Shown piece by piece: positions 16,159-23,821 of a stretch of DNA of 31,681 nt. The notes beneath the pieces were generated by a model. It was not told the origin of the DNA and ran no database searches. It was given only the letters and a program-made list of their open reading frames with translations. Origin of the DNA: JAFGPJ01 sp964439135 (lineage in GTDB: Bacteria; Planctomycetota; Phycisphaerae; Sedimentisphaerales; Anaerobacaceae); contig CAYTNN010000023.1 of assembly GCA_964439135.1 (NCBI GenBank), forward strand, positions 1-31,681, given 5' to 3'. Positions within the stretch are counted from its first letter, which is position 1. Each line of letters starts with the position of its first letter. Position numbers and translations under genes: made by a program.

Positions 16159-16507
16159 GCTGTCAATGTAACGTGATCCGAGCTGCATGGGCTACAGACT
16201 TTCCTCTTTTACCTCGCTCTTAAACCGCTGAAAACCACGTTTGCTTAAAAAATTTAAATAAAATTCAAAAAAACATCGCCAATTTTGGAGCGTTTATGGT
16301 ACTAATATTATAGGAAAGCAGAGATTTCGCAGCGATTGATTCAGTAACGGAGATGGTTTGGCTGGAATATATAGTCGTTAGCAACGCCGTTTGACGGGCA
16401 TCTTCGGGATAAGCGGCAGGGACTAATACACGGCGAGATGTTGAGTTCAGGATGAAAAAGGGAGTTTGTGTGCGCGTGCTATAGCCGGTACGTTGGAAAG
16501 CAAAACC

Positions 16508-17452
16508 ATGGGCCGTCGCAAAGTAAAAATAGTAAATTTATGCCATAGGTATTCATGCCATAGGTATAGTAATTCGTCAATTTATGGCTCAGTCATCGTA
16601 AATCCAAAGGCATTTACGCTAATAGAGCTTTTGGTAGTGATTGCGGTGATTGCGTTGTTACTCGCATTGCTCTTCCCGGCGCTGCGCAGCGCAAGAGAGC
16701 AAGGCCATCGTGTGGTCTGTCTGAGCAATCTCAAGCAGCTCACATTAGCGTGGCTCGCTTATGCCGACGAACACGATGGCAAGCTCGTTGCCGGATTCGC
16801 CTTTAATAATGAAACATTTAGTCGTCATGGAAGAACTGTACGTAGGATAGGCTGGGCGGGCTCGGAATTGTCCCCTTTTCGGCCACCAAGAGCGGATCCC
16901 TGCCCTGGTGCATTGAAGCCATGGATTAAGAACGTCGATATCTACCGATGTCCACGTGGGCGCCCCGGCCATCCGGTCACATACGCTATAGTCGTGTCCG
17001 CAAACGGGCGCGATGACGTGGAAGGAACGTACATGGAGGATGAGATTGAATGGGAAATGACAAAATTTGGCAAACGCGTCGGCAGCACGGTACTGAAACT
17101 AACCAGACTAACGGAAATCGTAAGCCCCGGTGCGGCCCAGCGCGCGGTTTTTATAGATCAGGGCGAAACGCCGCTGGATAGTGAATTCTACGTTCATTAT
17201 CTATATCCTCGGTGGATGTTTCACTGTTCCCCGCCTGTACGCCATGACAACGGCACGACGCTCTCGATGGCGGACGGGCATGTCGAATACTGGAAATGGA
17301 GTCGCGAGTCTGTTCAAATACCCCGCGACATTTGGTATTGGAAAGGACTGCCCATTGAAGTGAGGCCTGAGGATTACACGCCGCAGACAGAGGATGGCAT
17401 ATATGACCTGCAAAGATTGCAAAAGGCAACCTGGGGCAGGCTTGGATATTAA
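16508..17452 (+). CDS. Pseudopilin-like protein with H-x9-DG motif (first of pair)
   Basis: 314 residues from ATG 16508, which has GGAAAG 9 nt upstream; an in-frame TTG at 16466 would add 14. The prepilin N-terminus AFTLIELLVVIA begins at residue 35, followed by a hydrophobic helix and PALRSAREQGHR, CLSNLKQL and YADEHDGKL, the hallmark of the planctomycete/verrucomicrobial family. Near the C-terminus is HDNGTTLSMADGH, the H-x9-DG signature. Two oddities: the residue before the cleavage site is Ala (PKA/FT), not Gly, and the leader is long and contains CHRYS twice, encoded by a 15-nt tandem repeat at 16540-16569. It is probably processed by the prepilin peptidase at 12.2-13.4 kb and exposed outside the inner membrane. 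Its exact role is unknown. Confidence 0.88.
   Translation: MGRRKVKIVNLCHRYSCHRYSNSSIYGSVIVNPKAFTLIELLVVIAVIALLLALLFPALRSAREQGHRVVCLSNLKQLTLAWLAYADEHDGKLVAGFAFNNETFSRHGRTVRRIGWAGSELSPFRPPRADPCPGALKPWIKNVDIYRCPRGRPGHPVTYAIVVSANGRDDVEGTYMEDEIEWEMTKFGKRVGSTVLKLTRLTEIVSPGAAQRAVFIDQGETPLDSEFYVHYLYPRWMFHCSPPVRHDNGTTLSMADGHVEYWKWSRESVQIPRDIWYWKGLPIEVRPEDYTPQTEDGIYDLQRLQKATWGRLGY
16540..16569 (+). repeat. In-frame 15-nt tandem repeat in the pseudopilin leader
   Basis: ATGCCATAGGTATTC (16540-16554) is followed by ATGCCATAGGTATAG (16555-16569). It gives Cys-His-Arg-Tyr-Ser twice in the leader peptide and leaves the frame intact. Confidence 0.85.
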
Positions 17453-17469
17453 TTAGAGGGTAGGCCATA

Positions 17470-18291
17470 GTGCCGAAGAAAGTAACACAATCCGCCGTGC
17501 GAACAGTAAAAGGCTTTACGTTAATAGAGCTTTTGGTGGTGATTGCTATCGTGGCGCTGTTGATGGCGATTCTGCTACCCGCGCTCCAAAGGGTCAGAAA
17601 GCAGGCCAAGGGGGTTGTTTGCCAGTCGAACCTGAGGCAATGGGGAACAACACTTGGTCTGTACACTGAGGAGCATGAGGGTCATCTTCCCCGCACTCAA
17701 AATTGCATATTGCTTCTCCGAGGCGCCTTCCCCAGCACGGATGACCCGAACGAAGATTTACCTGAGTCAATTAATCCAATCGACACAAAAGGAATAGACT
17801 ACTGCCCTATGGCTACTAAATCTTATCGCGATGGACAGACCGATGGGTCGTTCACAGCCTGGGAGATTGAGCTTGACGGTATGCCGCTACGAGGTAGCTA
17901 CGGATTTAACGACTGGTTGTTTAGTCAAAAAATTTTTGATGAGTCCACTCACCTCGATCAACGCGGCCTACACATTTTCTTGCTCAGAGGCAGGGCCAAT
18001 ATCCCCGTGCTTCTTGATTCCGCACTCCCTGCGGCTCGTCCCATCGATCGATTCACCCCTCCAGCATGGGAGGGAGATCTTAGCTTCGCCTAGCCCTTCT
18101 GCATAAACCGTCACAATGGGCACGTCAACGGCCTTTTTTTAGATTGGTCGGTCAGAAAGATCGGGCTCAAGAAACTCTGGACGTTGGAATGGAACCGCAG
18201 CAGGTTCGACACGTCAAACAAATGGACAAGAGCCGGCGGCGTCCAGCCCGAAGACTGGCCCGAATGGATGAGGAGCTTCAAGGATTATTAA
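17470..18291 (+). pseudogene. Pseudopilin-like gene interrupted by an in-frame TAG
   Basis: The start is GTG 17470, with GAGGG about 11 nt upstream. The 15-residue leader ends VKG, then FTLIELLVVIAIVALLMAI, PALQRVRKQAKG, CQSNLRQWG and YTEEHEGHLP. Translation stops at TAG 18091-18093 after 207 residues. The same frame continues for 65 codons to TAA 18289-18291 and encodes the conserved C-terminus of this family: FCINRHNGHVNGLFLDWSVR (the H-x9-D motif), LKKLWTLEWNR, WTRAGGVQPEDWPEWMRSF and KDY. A single C-to-T change (CAG to TAG) would explain the break. It is therefore a recent nonsense mutant, an assembly error or a readthrough site. It follows the first pseudopilin gene by 17 nt. Confidence 0.87.
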
Positions 18292-18311
18292 ACAAACTGC
18301 ATGGGCAGATC

Positions 18312-18370
18312 GGTAGGGTGTGCATCGCACACCATTTATTGATGATTAAGGTGTGCAGTGCACACCCTAC
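18312..18370. repeat. Paired palindromic REP-like repeat, copy 2
   Basis: GGTAGGGTGTGCATCGCACACC is followed by a 16-nt AT-rich spacer and AGGTGTGCAGTGCACACCC-TAC. It has the same architecture and outer GTAGGGTG/CACCCTAC ends as the copy at 13492-13546. It lies 20 nt after the broken pseudopilin gene and before the convergent gene at 18454. Confidence 0.8.
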
Positions 18371-18453
18371 ACGTTGTCTACAGACCGGCTGCGAATAACT
18401 GCTTTACAATACGACAATCTTTTTCAAAGCTCTGGTTATTGGGAGTCCTTAAA

Positions 18454-20646
18454 TTATATTTCGGGCATTTCTCTGCCGAGTTGTTTGTATGTTGCTTCGA
18501 GCGTTTCCATGAATCTGTTCCGCTGCATCCTTTCGACGTGGCCGTCGAGGAACAGGGCATTGATCGTGTCCTGGCAGTATTCCGGGTTTTCATAAATGAC
18601 AATCTGCCTGAAAGGTGATTCGGCATTCATGGAATGGCCGCTGACGTAAATATAGCTGGGCCCGTCGAAATCTTTTGGCTTGAGCGGCGAGTCGAGAACT
18701 TTGGAATCTCTATAGTACTGCTTCGCCTGCTCGAAATTCTCGGGCAGCGTTCCATCATGGTCGTCGGCATACATGATGACCGACGTTCCTAACAGTTTCA
18801 AATTCGACATGGACACGGCATTTCGAGCCTGTTGTCGTGCACGTGCGAGGGCCGGCATCAATACTCCGGCTCCTGCGGCAACGCCAGCCACTGCTCCCAG
18901 GCTCGGCTCAATCCCCGCTCCGCGATAATACGAGCGCATTCCCTTAGCGTCGAACCATGAATACTGGCACGAAGGCCCCATGTCCTGGGCGATATGTGAC
19001 AGTTGCGGCAGGACAAACGGCAGTTTCACCCCGGCGTTAGAAGCGAACATAGTCGCCATTGGCCAGAATTGCTGTACCGCTGTCATTAACTGGGTAAACT
19101 GAAGCTTCGAGTCACCATATTTGAAAGATAATAGATTGGCCGGCAGCTTGGCCGTTACCTTTCTGTATCCATCTGTTCCGCGTATCGATTTTGTGCCTGA
19201 ATTGATTTGGCTAACGGCCGATGTGAGCAGCGCGGGATTCGAGCCGATGACGACCTGGTCGCCCACCACTGTCCAACTGGGCATGATCTGGGCCATCGCC
19301 AGCGGCATTACCGCCCATGTATACACGGTCCTTCCTTCCTGAACCTGTGAGCTGACCTGGACCATACCCTCGCTTTTCTCGGCGGCGAACTTTCCCAGGG
19401 CTGTCAGCGAATCTTCCCATAGCTTTGCATTCTTTAGCTTTGCGATTATTACAAATCCGCCCTGGGGTGATTGCATCGTAACGCCGCCGGGAAGAACGTA
19501 GGAAAGTATCGGCCCGCTGAGACTTTCCAGCAGGCCCTGACGAATCTTAAAATTCAGTTCCGCCTCAATTTCGGCGATTCCCTGTTCGACTTCGCTGAAA
19601 TCATCGCCGATGACGTTTCTTGCTGTCTTCATCACCGTATCGTATATTCCCGCTATGTCGCAATTTACAGCGGTAGCGCTAATTGCGCCGGGATCGGCCA
19701 TATCGAACATTGTAAGATTTATCGTTTTGAAATTTGCGAAAATGCCCGTTCGGGGCTGCGGCATTTCCATAAAACAATTACCAACTATATCCGGGCCGTC
19801 AAATCCCACCCTTTCTGTAAAGGACTTGATATTATTCAGGCCGAGTTCTCTGATTGCTGCTTTGATTACAGCGAATTCCTCCTCGCCCTGACCACCTTCC
19901 ATCCCTGCGATCATACCTAAAATATTGAATACCTTCTCACGGTTAAAATGAATCACAAGGGCGTCGCCTGTCCCGGGGACATTTTGAAGGCAAGCAGGCG
20001 CCGGCCTGCTATTGTTGCCCTGCACGTACTTCAGGGCCAATCCTTTGCCGTCGTTTACCGCAAAGACAAAATAGTTTCCGACCCAGCCCCAGTATCCGGG
20101 AACGTCGCCGGGATCTTTCGGGCCGTGCAGTTTCGCTGAGCCTATCTCGATTTCGACAATGTCTCCTTCGTCCGCAAACGATTCCAGCTTTGCCAGTGAT
20201 GCGGCCATTTCCGCCTTACGCGGTCCGGCGTCCAGAATAGCAAAGCCGTAGAGCGGCGGGCCCTGGGCGGTATCTTTTTGAGCGACACCAATCATAAACG
20301 GCCTCGCCGTGACCTGGCGAATGATACCTTCCGCCAAATCGAAGACATCGGCTTCATTCAATTCCGGCATCTCCTGGGCAGCCTTCGCCAGAAGCTCTTT
20401 CTTGATAGCTTCACGAAACGTTATCACTCCCAGATCGCTCCATATTCGGCCCATGATGGTTTTATCAAAAGCCGGTTTCAAATCATCGCCGCCGCTGGTC
20501 GCGACGAATCCGACAACATCATCGGGCATCATAGTCAATAACTTCTCGGCGGCGGAATTTGCTGATTCGACCTTTGAGGGGCACACCAGGCTCATGAGCA
20601 GCAACTGCACACAAACGGCGGATAAAAGCAATTTTGTGTTAGACAT
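18454..20646 (-). CDS. Large secreted protein: DUF3352-like region fused to a pseudopilin-like core
   Basis: 730 residues with AAGGA 7 nt before ATG 20644-20646 and a signal peptide (1-29, ending KVESANS). Residues 35-570 look like DUF3352-type proteins seen in Planctomycetota: MMPDDVVGFVATSGGDDLKP, LEIEIGSAKLHG-like strands, repeated 'GDALVIHFNREKV' and 'GDQVVIGSNPALLTSAV' motifs. This family assignment is by pattern, not a search. From about residue 585, GVAAGAGVLMPALARARQQA then SMSNLKLLGTSVIMYADDHDG and, near the end, ALFLDGHVERM reproduce the core of the neighbouring pseudopilins, without the GFTLIELL leader. The protein may act outside the inner membrane, with the C-terminal domain docking to a pseudopilin assembly. 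That is inference. Confidence 0.75.
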   Translation of the reverse strand: MSNTKLLLSAVCVQLLLMSLVCPSKVESANSAAEKLLTMMPDDVVGFVATSGGDDLKPAFDKTIMGRIWSDLGVITFREAIKKELLAKAAQEMPELNEADVFDLAEGIIRQVTARPFMIGVAQKDTAQGPPLYGFAILDAGPRKAEMAASLAKLESFADEGDIVEIEIGSAKLHGPKDPGDVPGYWGWVGNYFVFAVNDGKGLALKYVQGNNSRPAPACLQNVPGTGDALVIHFNREKVFNILGMIAGMEGGQGEEEFAVIKAAIRELGLNNIKSFTERVGFDGPDIVGNCFMEMPQPRTGIFANFKTINLTMFDMADPGAISATAVNCDIAGIYDTVMKTARNVIGDDFSEVEQGIAEIEAELNFKIRQGLLESLSGPILSYVLPGGVTMQSPQGGFVIIAKLKNAKLWEDSLTALGKFAAEKSEGMVQVSSQVQEGRTVYTWAVMPLAMAQIMPSWTVVGDQVVIGSNPALLTSAVSQINSGTKSIRGTDGYRKVTAKLPANLLSFKYGDSKLQFTQLMTAVQQFWPMATMFASNAGVKLPFVLPQLSHIAQDMGPSCQYSWFDAKGMRSYYRGAGIEPSLGAVAGVAAGAGVLMPALARARQQARNAVSMSNLKLLGTSVIMYADDHDGTLPENFEQAKQYYRDSKVLDSPLKPKDFDGPSYIYVSGHSMNAESPFRQIVIYENPEYCQDTINALFLDGHVERMQRNRFMETLEATYKQLGREMPEI

Positions 20647-20904
20647 GGTCGTTCCTTTCCAATGAATAGGGTCATAATTTCGCTATATTACCAACTTGCA
20701 AGCCTATATTAGTCTCTTAGCGGGAAAATGCGAACATTTTCCACATAAATTTCAGACAACATGGAACCATCACAAACGGGAGCAACAGAAGGGATTTAGC
20801 TGTAGAAGCGAAGAAAAATTCCGAATCCCGGGTTTTTACACCGTAATAATAACACCCTCACGCCGGGTAGCCGAGTCACGGAGCAACAATTAAATATGTT
20901 CACA
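20647..20904. other. Intergenic region upstream of the DUF3352-like gene
   Basis: 258 bases between two minus-strand genes. The part nearest 20647 should hold the promoter of the large secreted protein. I see no ORF, tRNA or strong repeat. CCCGGGTTTTTACACC near 20827 is not a convincing terminator for either gene. Confidence 0.5.
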
Positions 20905-22473
20905 TTATTCGGCCGGCAATGAATCGCAGACGACCTTTCGCATGAGTTCCGGGTTGCCGTCGGTGTCGGTGAAGAGTTTGAATTGTGCCATGGCCTGGTT
21001 TACGAACATTGAGATGCCGTCGATGGTTTTTATCCTTTTCTTTTTGGCTTCCTTTAACAGGAGCGTCTGGGCGGGATTATAAACCGTATCGAAGACTGCC
21101 ATTCCTCTCTTAAGGGATTCTTTCGGCACCGGCGTTGCCTCGACGTTCGGGTGCATACCGATACTGGTGCAGTTTATCAGCAATTTTGCATCTAAGCTTT
21201 TTAAATCGTCCAGCGGCGCGAACTCGCAATTAAACTCGGCGGCGAGCTTTTCAGCTTTTTCGACGGTGCGGTTGTAGATTTTGATTTGTGCCCCGGCGTC
21301 ACTTAGCCCGGCCACGATTGCCCTTGAGACGCCGCCTGCGCCGACCACCGCGACGGGCAGGCCGTTCAACTTGCCTTTGGTTATTTTCATCCCGGACATA
21401 ATCGCGTCCAGAGCACCGGCGTAATCCGTATTATATGCTTCAAGCTTGCCGTCCGGGCCGACGAGCAGGGTATTTGCCGCTCCGATCTTCTGCGCAAGCG
21501 GCTCGACGTAGCCGCGACTTGCCCGGACGTAAGCCAGGGCGTTTTGTTTGTGCGGGATTGTGATGCTGAAGCCGCGGAAGTTCAGCCATTTTCTTAGCAG
21601 GGCATGATGTATAAACGAGTCGAATTCCTGCCGGCCCCCTTCCACTAACAGCGGCAGATAGAGCTTGTTCATCTGCTTGTCGCCGAAGCACGCATTGTGG
21701 ATCGCCGGACTTAGCGAATGCCCGACTGGGTCGGCGATCACACCGTAAAGCCTGGTTTCGGTATCTATATAATCGTAGCGGTACAATTCCTTGAGGTCTT
21801 TGATGGTCAACTGGCCCGGTGCCGTGGTGTTTATCTCGTCGATACTTGCGAAGGTGACAAAGCAGCCGAGCTTCTTAGCGAGGATTCTGCTGATAAGGCC
21901 GCCGGGACCCATGCAGAAGATGATTCGCTCGGCACTGGTCTGGTGCAGCAAATCAAAGGCGTCGAAGCAATCGGTGATATGATTGGCAACGTAGATAAGC
22001 TTGGGTATCGCCACGGAACATACATTCAGGATGTTGCGATACAATTTCCCGATGTTGTCGAATTTTGTTTCGAAATTGTGTGTCGACAGGATAAGCCGGC
22101 CCTTCGAGCTTTGCGACAGCGCCAGCCTGATTTTTTCCTGGCCTTCGATGGTGAGGAAATTTTCATACTCGAAGTCGATAAATTCCACCCCGGCTTTCAG
22201 GGCTGCCGCCAGGATATCCACTCGCAGCTTCTGCGGATAGTCAATCGCCCCGCCCTGCTGCTTGTCACGGCAGGTTACAATTATAGGGAGCTTTTTATCG
22301 CTGGCGTTTTTTATCCCGGCGATCAGCTTCTTAAGCAGATCGACGTTAAGGTTCTCAAGATAATCCGTTCGCAGCTCAAGTATATCGGCCCCTGCCGCCC
22401 GAGCGGATTTGATTTGTGTCCCCGCCTGGTCGATATTCCTCGCTGCTATGGGAACGGCCAATTTTGTTTCCAT
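20905..22473 (-). CDS. aroDE: Fused type I 3-dehydroquinate dehydratase and shikimate dehydrogenase
   Basis: 522 residues from ATG 22471-22473; an upstream TTG would add 21 hydrophobic residues unlike AroD. Residues 1-235 are type I dehydroquinase: IIVTCRDKQQGG, the catalytic-type His132 (LSTHNF), the Schiff-base-type Lys158 (VAIPKLIYVAN) and MGPGGLISRILA, ending TAPGQLTI. From about 239, shikimate dehydrogenase: YGVIADPVGHSLSPAIHN, FSITIPHK with the catalytic-type Lys, GAANTL, NTDYAGAL, the NADP loop GAGGVSRAI and NRT, and NCTSIGMHP. It performs steps 3 and 4 of the shikimate pathway in one chain, as in some plants and chlamydiae. It is divergent from aroB across 226 bp. Confidence 0.96.
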   Translation of the reverse strand: METKLAVPIAARNIDQAGTQIKSARAAGADILELRTDYLENLNVDLLKKLIAGIKNASDKKLPIIVTCRDKQQGGAIDYPQKLRVDILAAALKAGVEFIDFEYENFLTIEGQEKIRLALSQSSKGRLILSTHNFETKFDNIGKLYRNILNVCSVAIPKLIYVANHITDCFDAFDLLHQTSAERIIFCMGPGGLISRILAKKLGCFVTFASIDEINTTAPGQLTIKDLKELYRYDYIDTETRLYGVIADPVGHSLSPAIHNACFGDKQMNKLYLPLLVEGGRQEFDSFIHHALLRKWLNFRGFSITIPHKQNALAYVRASRGYVEPLAQKIGAANTLLVGPDGKLEAYNTDYAGALDAIMSGMKITKGKLNGLPVAVVGAGGVSRAIVAGLSDAGAQIKIYNRTVEKAEKLAAEFNCEFAPLDDLKSLDAKLLINCTSIGMHPNVEATPVPKESLKRGMAVFDTVYNPAQTLLLKEAKKKRIKTIDGISMFVNQAMAQFKLFTDTDGNPELMRKVVCDSLPAE

Positions 22474-22614
22474 GACACAACATATAGCAGCGAGCGGTTC
22501 CGAAAGCAAGAGCAAAAACTCAAGTATGGCACACAAAACCGGAATTTACATCGTCATTTAAAATGTTGCAAACATTACGTAAATAGGTTATATTACCGAC
22601 TTTGTGTCGTTTAT

Positions 22615-22678
22615 AAAACCCAGGATTGTAGCCTCAGGCATGTTTGGGTGGTGCTGTCAGCTGAAAAACCTGGGTTTT
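22615..22678 (+). promoter_or_regulatory. Long-range inverted repeat in the aroB leader
   Basis: AAAACCCAGG (22615-22624) and CCTGGGTTTT (22669-22678) are perfect 10-bp complements, 44 nt apart, ending 21 nt before the aroB ATG. The right arm followed by TTTTCT resembles half of an attenuator or a structured leader. Without an alternative pairing partner that I can see, the regulatory role is only a suggestion. Confidence 0.35.
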
Positions 22679-22699
22679 CTGTGTATATATTGGTTTTAT

Positions 22700-23797
22700 A
22701 TGATGTTAGAGCAAGAGATTAAAATTCCGTCCTCGCCGGCCGCGAGCTACAGGATAAATATCGCAGCGGACATTCTTGGCTCATTGTGGCCTCGAATAGA
22801 AGCCGATTTCGGCAAATACAACAAATTTGTCGTCACCGATGAAAATCTGGTCTCGGTGGGCCATTTGCGGAAGCTCCTGGGGCAAAACGAGGTTCCCACA
22901 TTCATCATAAGCCCTGCCGGCGAAACTTCGAAGAATATAGATACGGCAATCTCGATAATAGAGGCAATGGAAAAGGCATATCTCGGCAGAGATACGCTTG
23001 TCATCGCTCTCGGAGGCGGAACGGTTGGCGACATCGCAGGATTCGCAGCAGCCGTGTTCAAAAGAGGCGTACCGGTCGTCCATATACCGACGACAACCGT
23101 GGCCCAGGCCGATTCGTCTGTCGGCGGAAAAACGGGAGTCGATTCCAGCCTTAGCAAGAACGCATTCGGCGCATTCTGGCACCCTGCCGCTGTTTATATC
23201 GACGTGGCAACTCTCGCAACGCTTGACGACAGGCAATTCCGGGCCGGTCTTGTCGAATCCGTAAAGCATGCGATTATCGCCGACAGTGAATTTTTCGATT
23301 TTCTCGAAAGCAATCTCGACGCGGTCCTTGAGCGAAAGCCTGATGTGCTGGAAAAAGTAGCCCAATGGAACTGCAAAATAAAGGGCGGTGTCGTGGAGAC
23401 CGATCCGGGCGAGAAGAACTTCAGAAGAATTCTCAACTACGGCCACACTATCGGGCATGCGGTTGAGACGGCCAGCGGTTTCGGGCTGCTTCACGGCGAG
23501 GCCGTCGCTATAGGTATCATAGCAGCAGGTCTGATCGAGATTGAAATGCAACTGGCCGAGCCCGGCAGGCTTGAGAGAATCCGGGGAATTCTCGAAAAAC
23601 TCAATGTCCCGGTAACATTGCCGGAGAATTTGGCCGATAAGGACTTGATTGATTTGATAAAACGCGACAAGAAAGCGGTGAACAAATGGCCGCGATTCGT
23701 ATTAGTTAGCGAAATAGGTCAGGTTTACTGCAAAGATGGACAATACGCAGTCGAGGTTGCTCCCGAGGTGGTGGAAAAAATATTGGATAAACTTTAG
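22700..23797 (+). CDS. aroB: 3-dehydroquinate synthase
   Basis: 365 residues, the usual length. ATG 22700 or 22703 is chosen because upstream codons encode sequence unlike AroB; there is no good Shine-Dalgarno. The NAD- and metal-binding motifs are complete: ALGGGTVGDIAGF, HIPTTTVAQADSSVGGKTG, ESVKHAIIAD, NYGHTIGHAVE and LLHGEAVAIG. The enzyme turns DAHP into 3-dehydroquinate, the substrate of the fused AroDE across the intergenic region, so the divergent pair covers steps 2-4 of the pathway. It runs into a DRE-TIM aldolase 24 nt downstream, probably the same transcript. Confidence 0.96.
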   Translation: MMLEQEIKIPSSPAASYRINIAADILGSLWPRIEADFGKYNKFVVTDENLVSVGHLRKLLGQNEVPTFIISPAGETSKNIDTAISIIEAMEKAYLGRDTLVIALGGGTVGDIAGFAAAVFKRGVPVVHIPTTTVAQADSSVGGKTGVDSSLSKNAFGAFWHPAAVYIDVATLATLDDRQFRAGLVESVKHAIIADSEFFDFLESNLDAVLERKPDVLEKVAQWNCKIKGGVVETDPGEKNFRRILNYGHTIGHAVETASGFGLLHGEAVAIGIIAAGLIEIEMQLAEPGRLERIRGILEKLNVPVTLPENLADKDLIDLIKRDKKAVNKWPRFVLVSEIGQVYCKDGQYAVEVAPEVVEKILDKL

Positions 23798-23821
23798 AAA
23801 ACATTCGTAAAAGGTCGTAAT

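Larger units (their letters stand above)
15234..16465. other. 1.2-kb repeat-rich region without protein genes
   Basis: No credible gene was found on either strand: ORFs here have atypical composition and no recognisable domain. Contents in order: promoter side of argG (15234-15350); a dispersed CGTCATTGCGAAGGAG-type repeat (15415-15450); an imperfect direct duplication with seven TTGG(C/G)TTTG motifs (15549-15845); an AT-rich stretch with TACTACATACCACATACGAAATACG-like microrepeats (about 15950-16015); a half REP palindrome (16133-16158); and the leader of the pseudopilin genes (16180-16465). Confidence 0.7.

Noticed and set aside
15893..16171. 92-codon plus-strand ORF
   Set aside because: Runs through microrepeats and a half REP palindrome; composition unlike neighbouring genes.
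16320..16465. c-di-GMP riboswitch before the pseudopilin genes
   Set aside because: The conserved GGCAAACC and GGGACGCAAAGCC type blocks of class I are absent.
13492..18370. Palindromic repeats as a CRISPR array
   Set aside because: Only isolated copies kilobases apart, no unique spacers of constant length and no cas genes.
20820..20895. tRNA-like sequence near GCCGGGTAGCCGAGTCACGG
   Set aside because: No acceptor stem, anticodon arm or TTCGA loop could be assembled.
21718..22722. 334-codon plus-strand ORF opposite aroDE
   Set aside because: Antisense shadow of a gene with complete AroD and AroE motifs.
22781..23551. 256-codon minus-strand ORF opposite aroB
   Set aside because: Antisense shadow of the canonical aroB reading frame.
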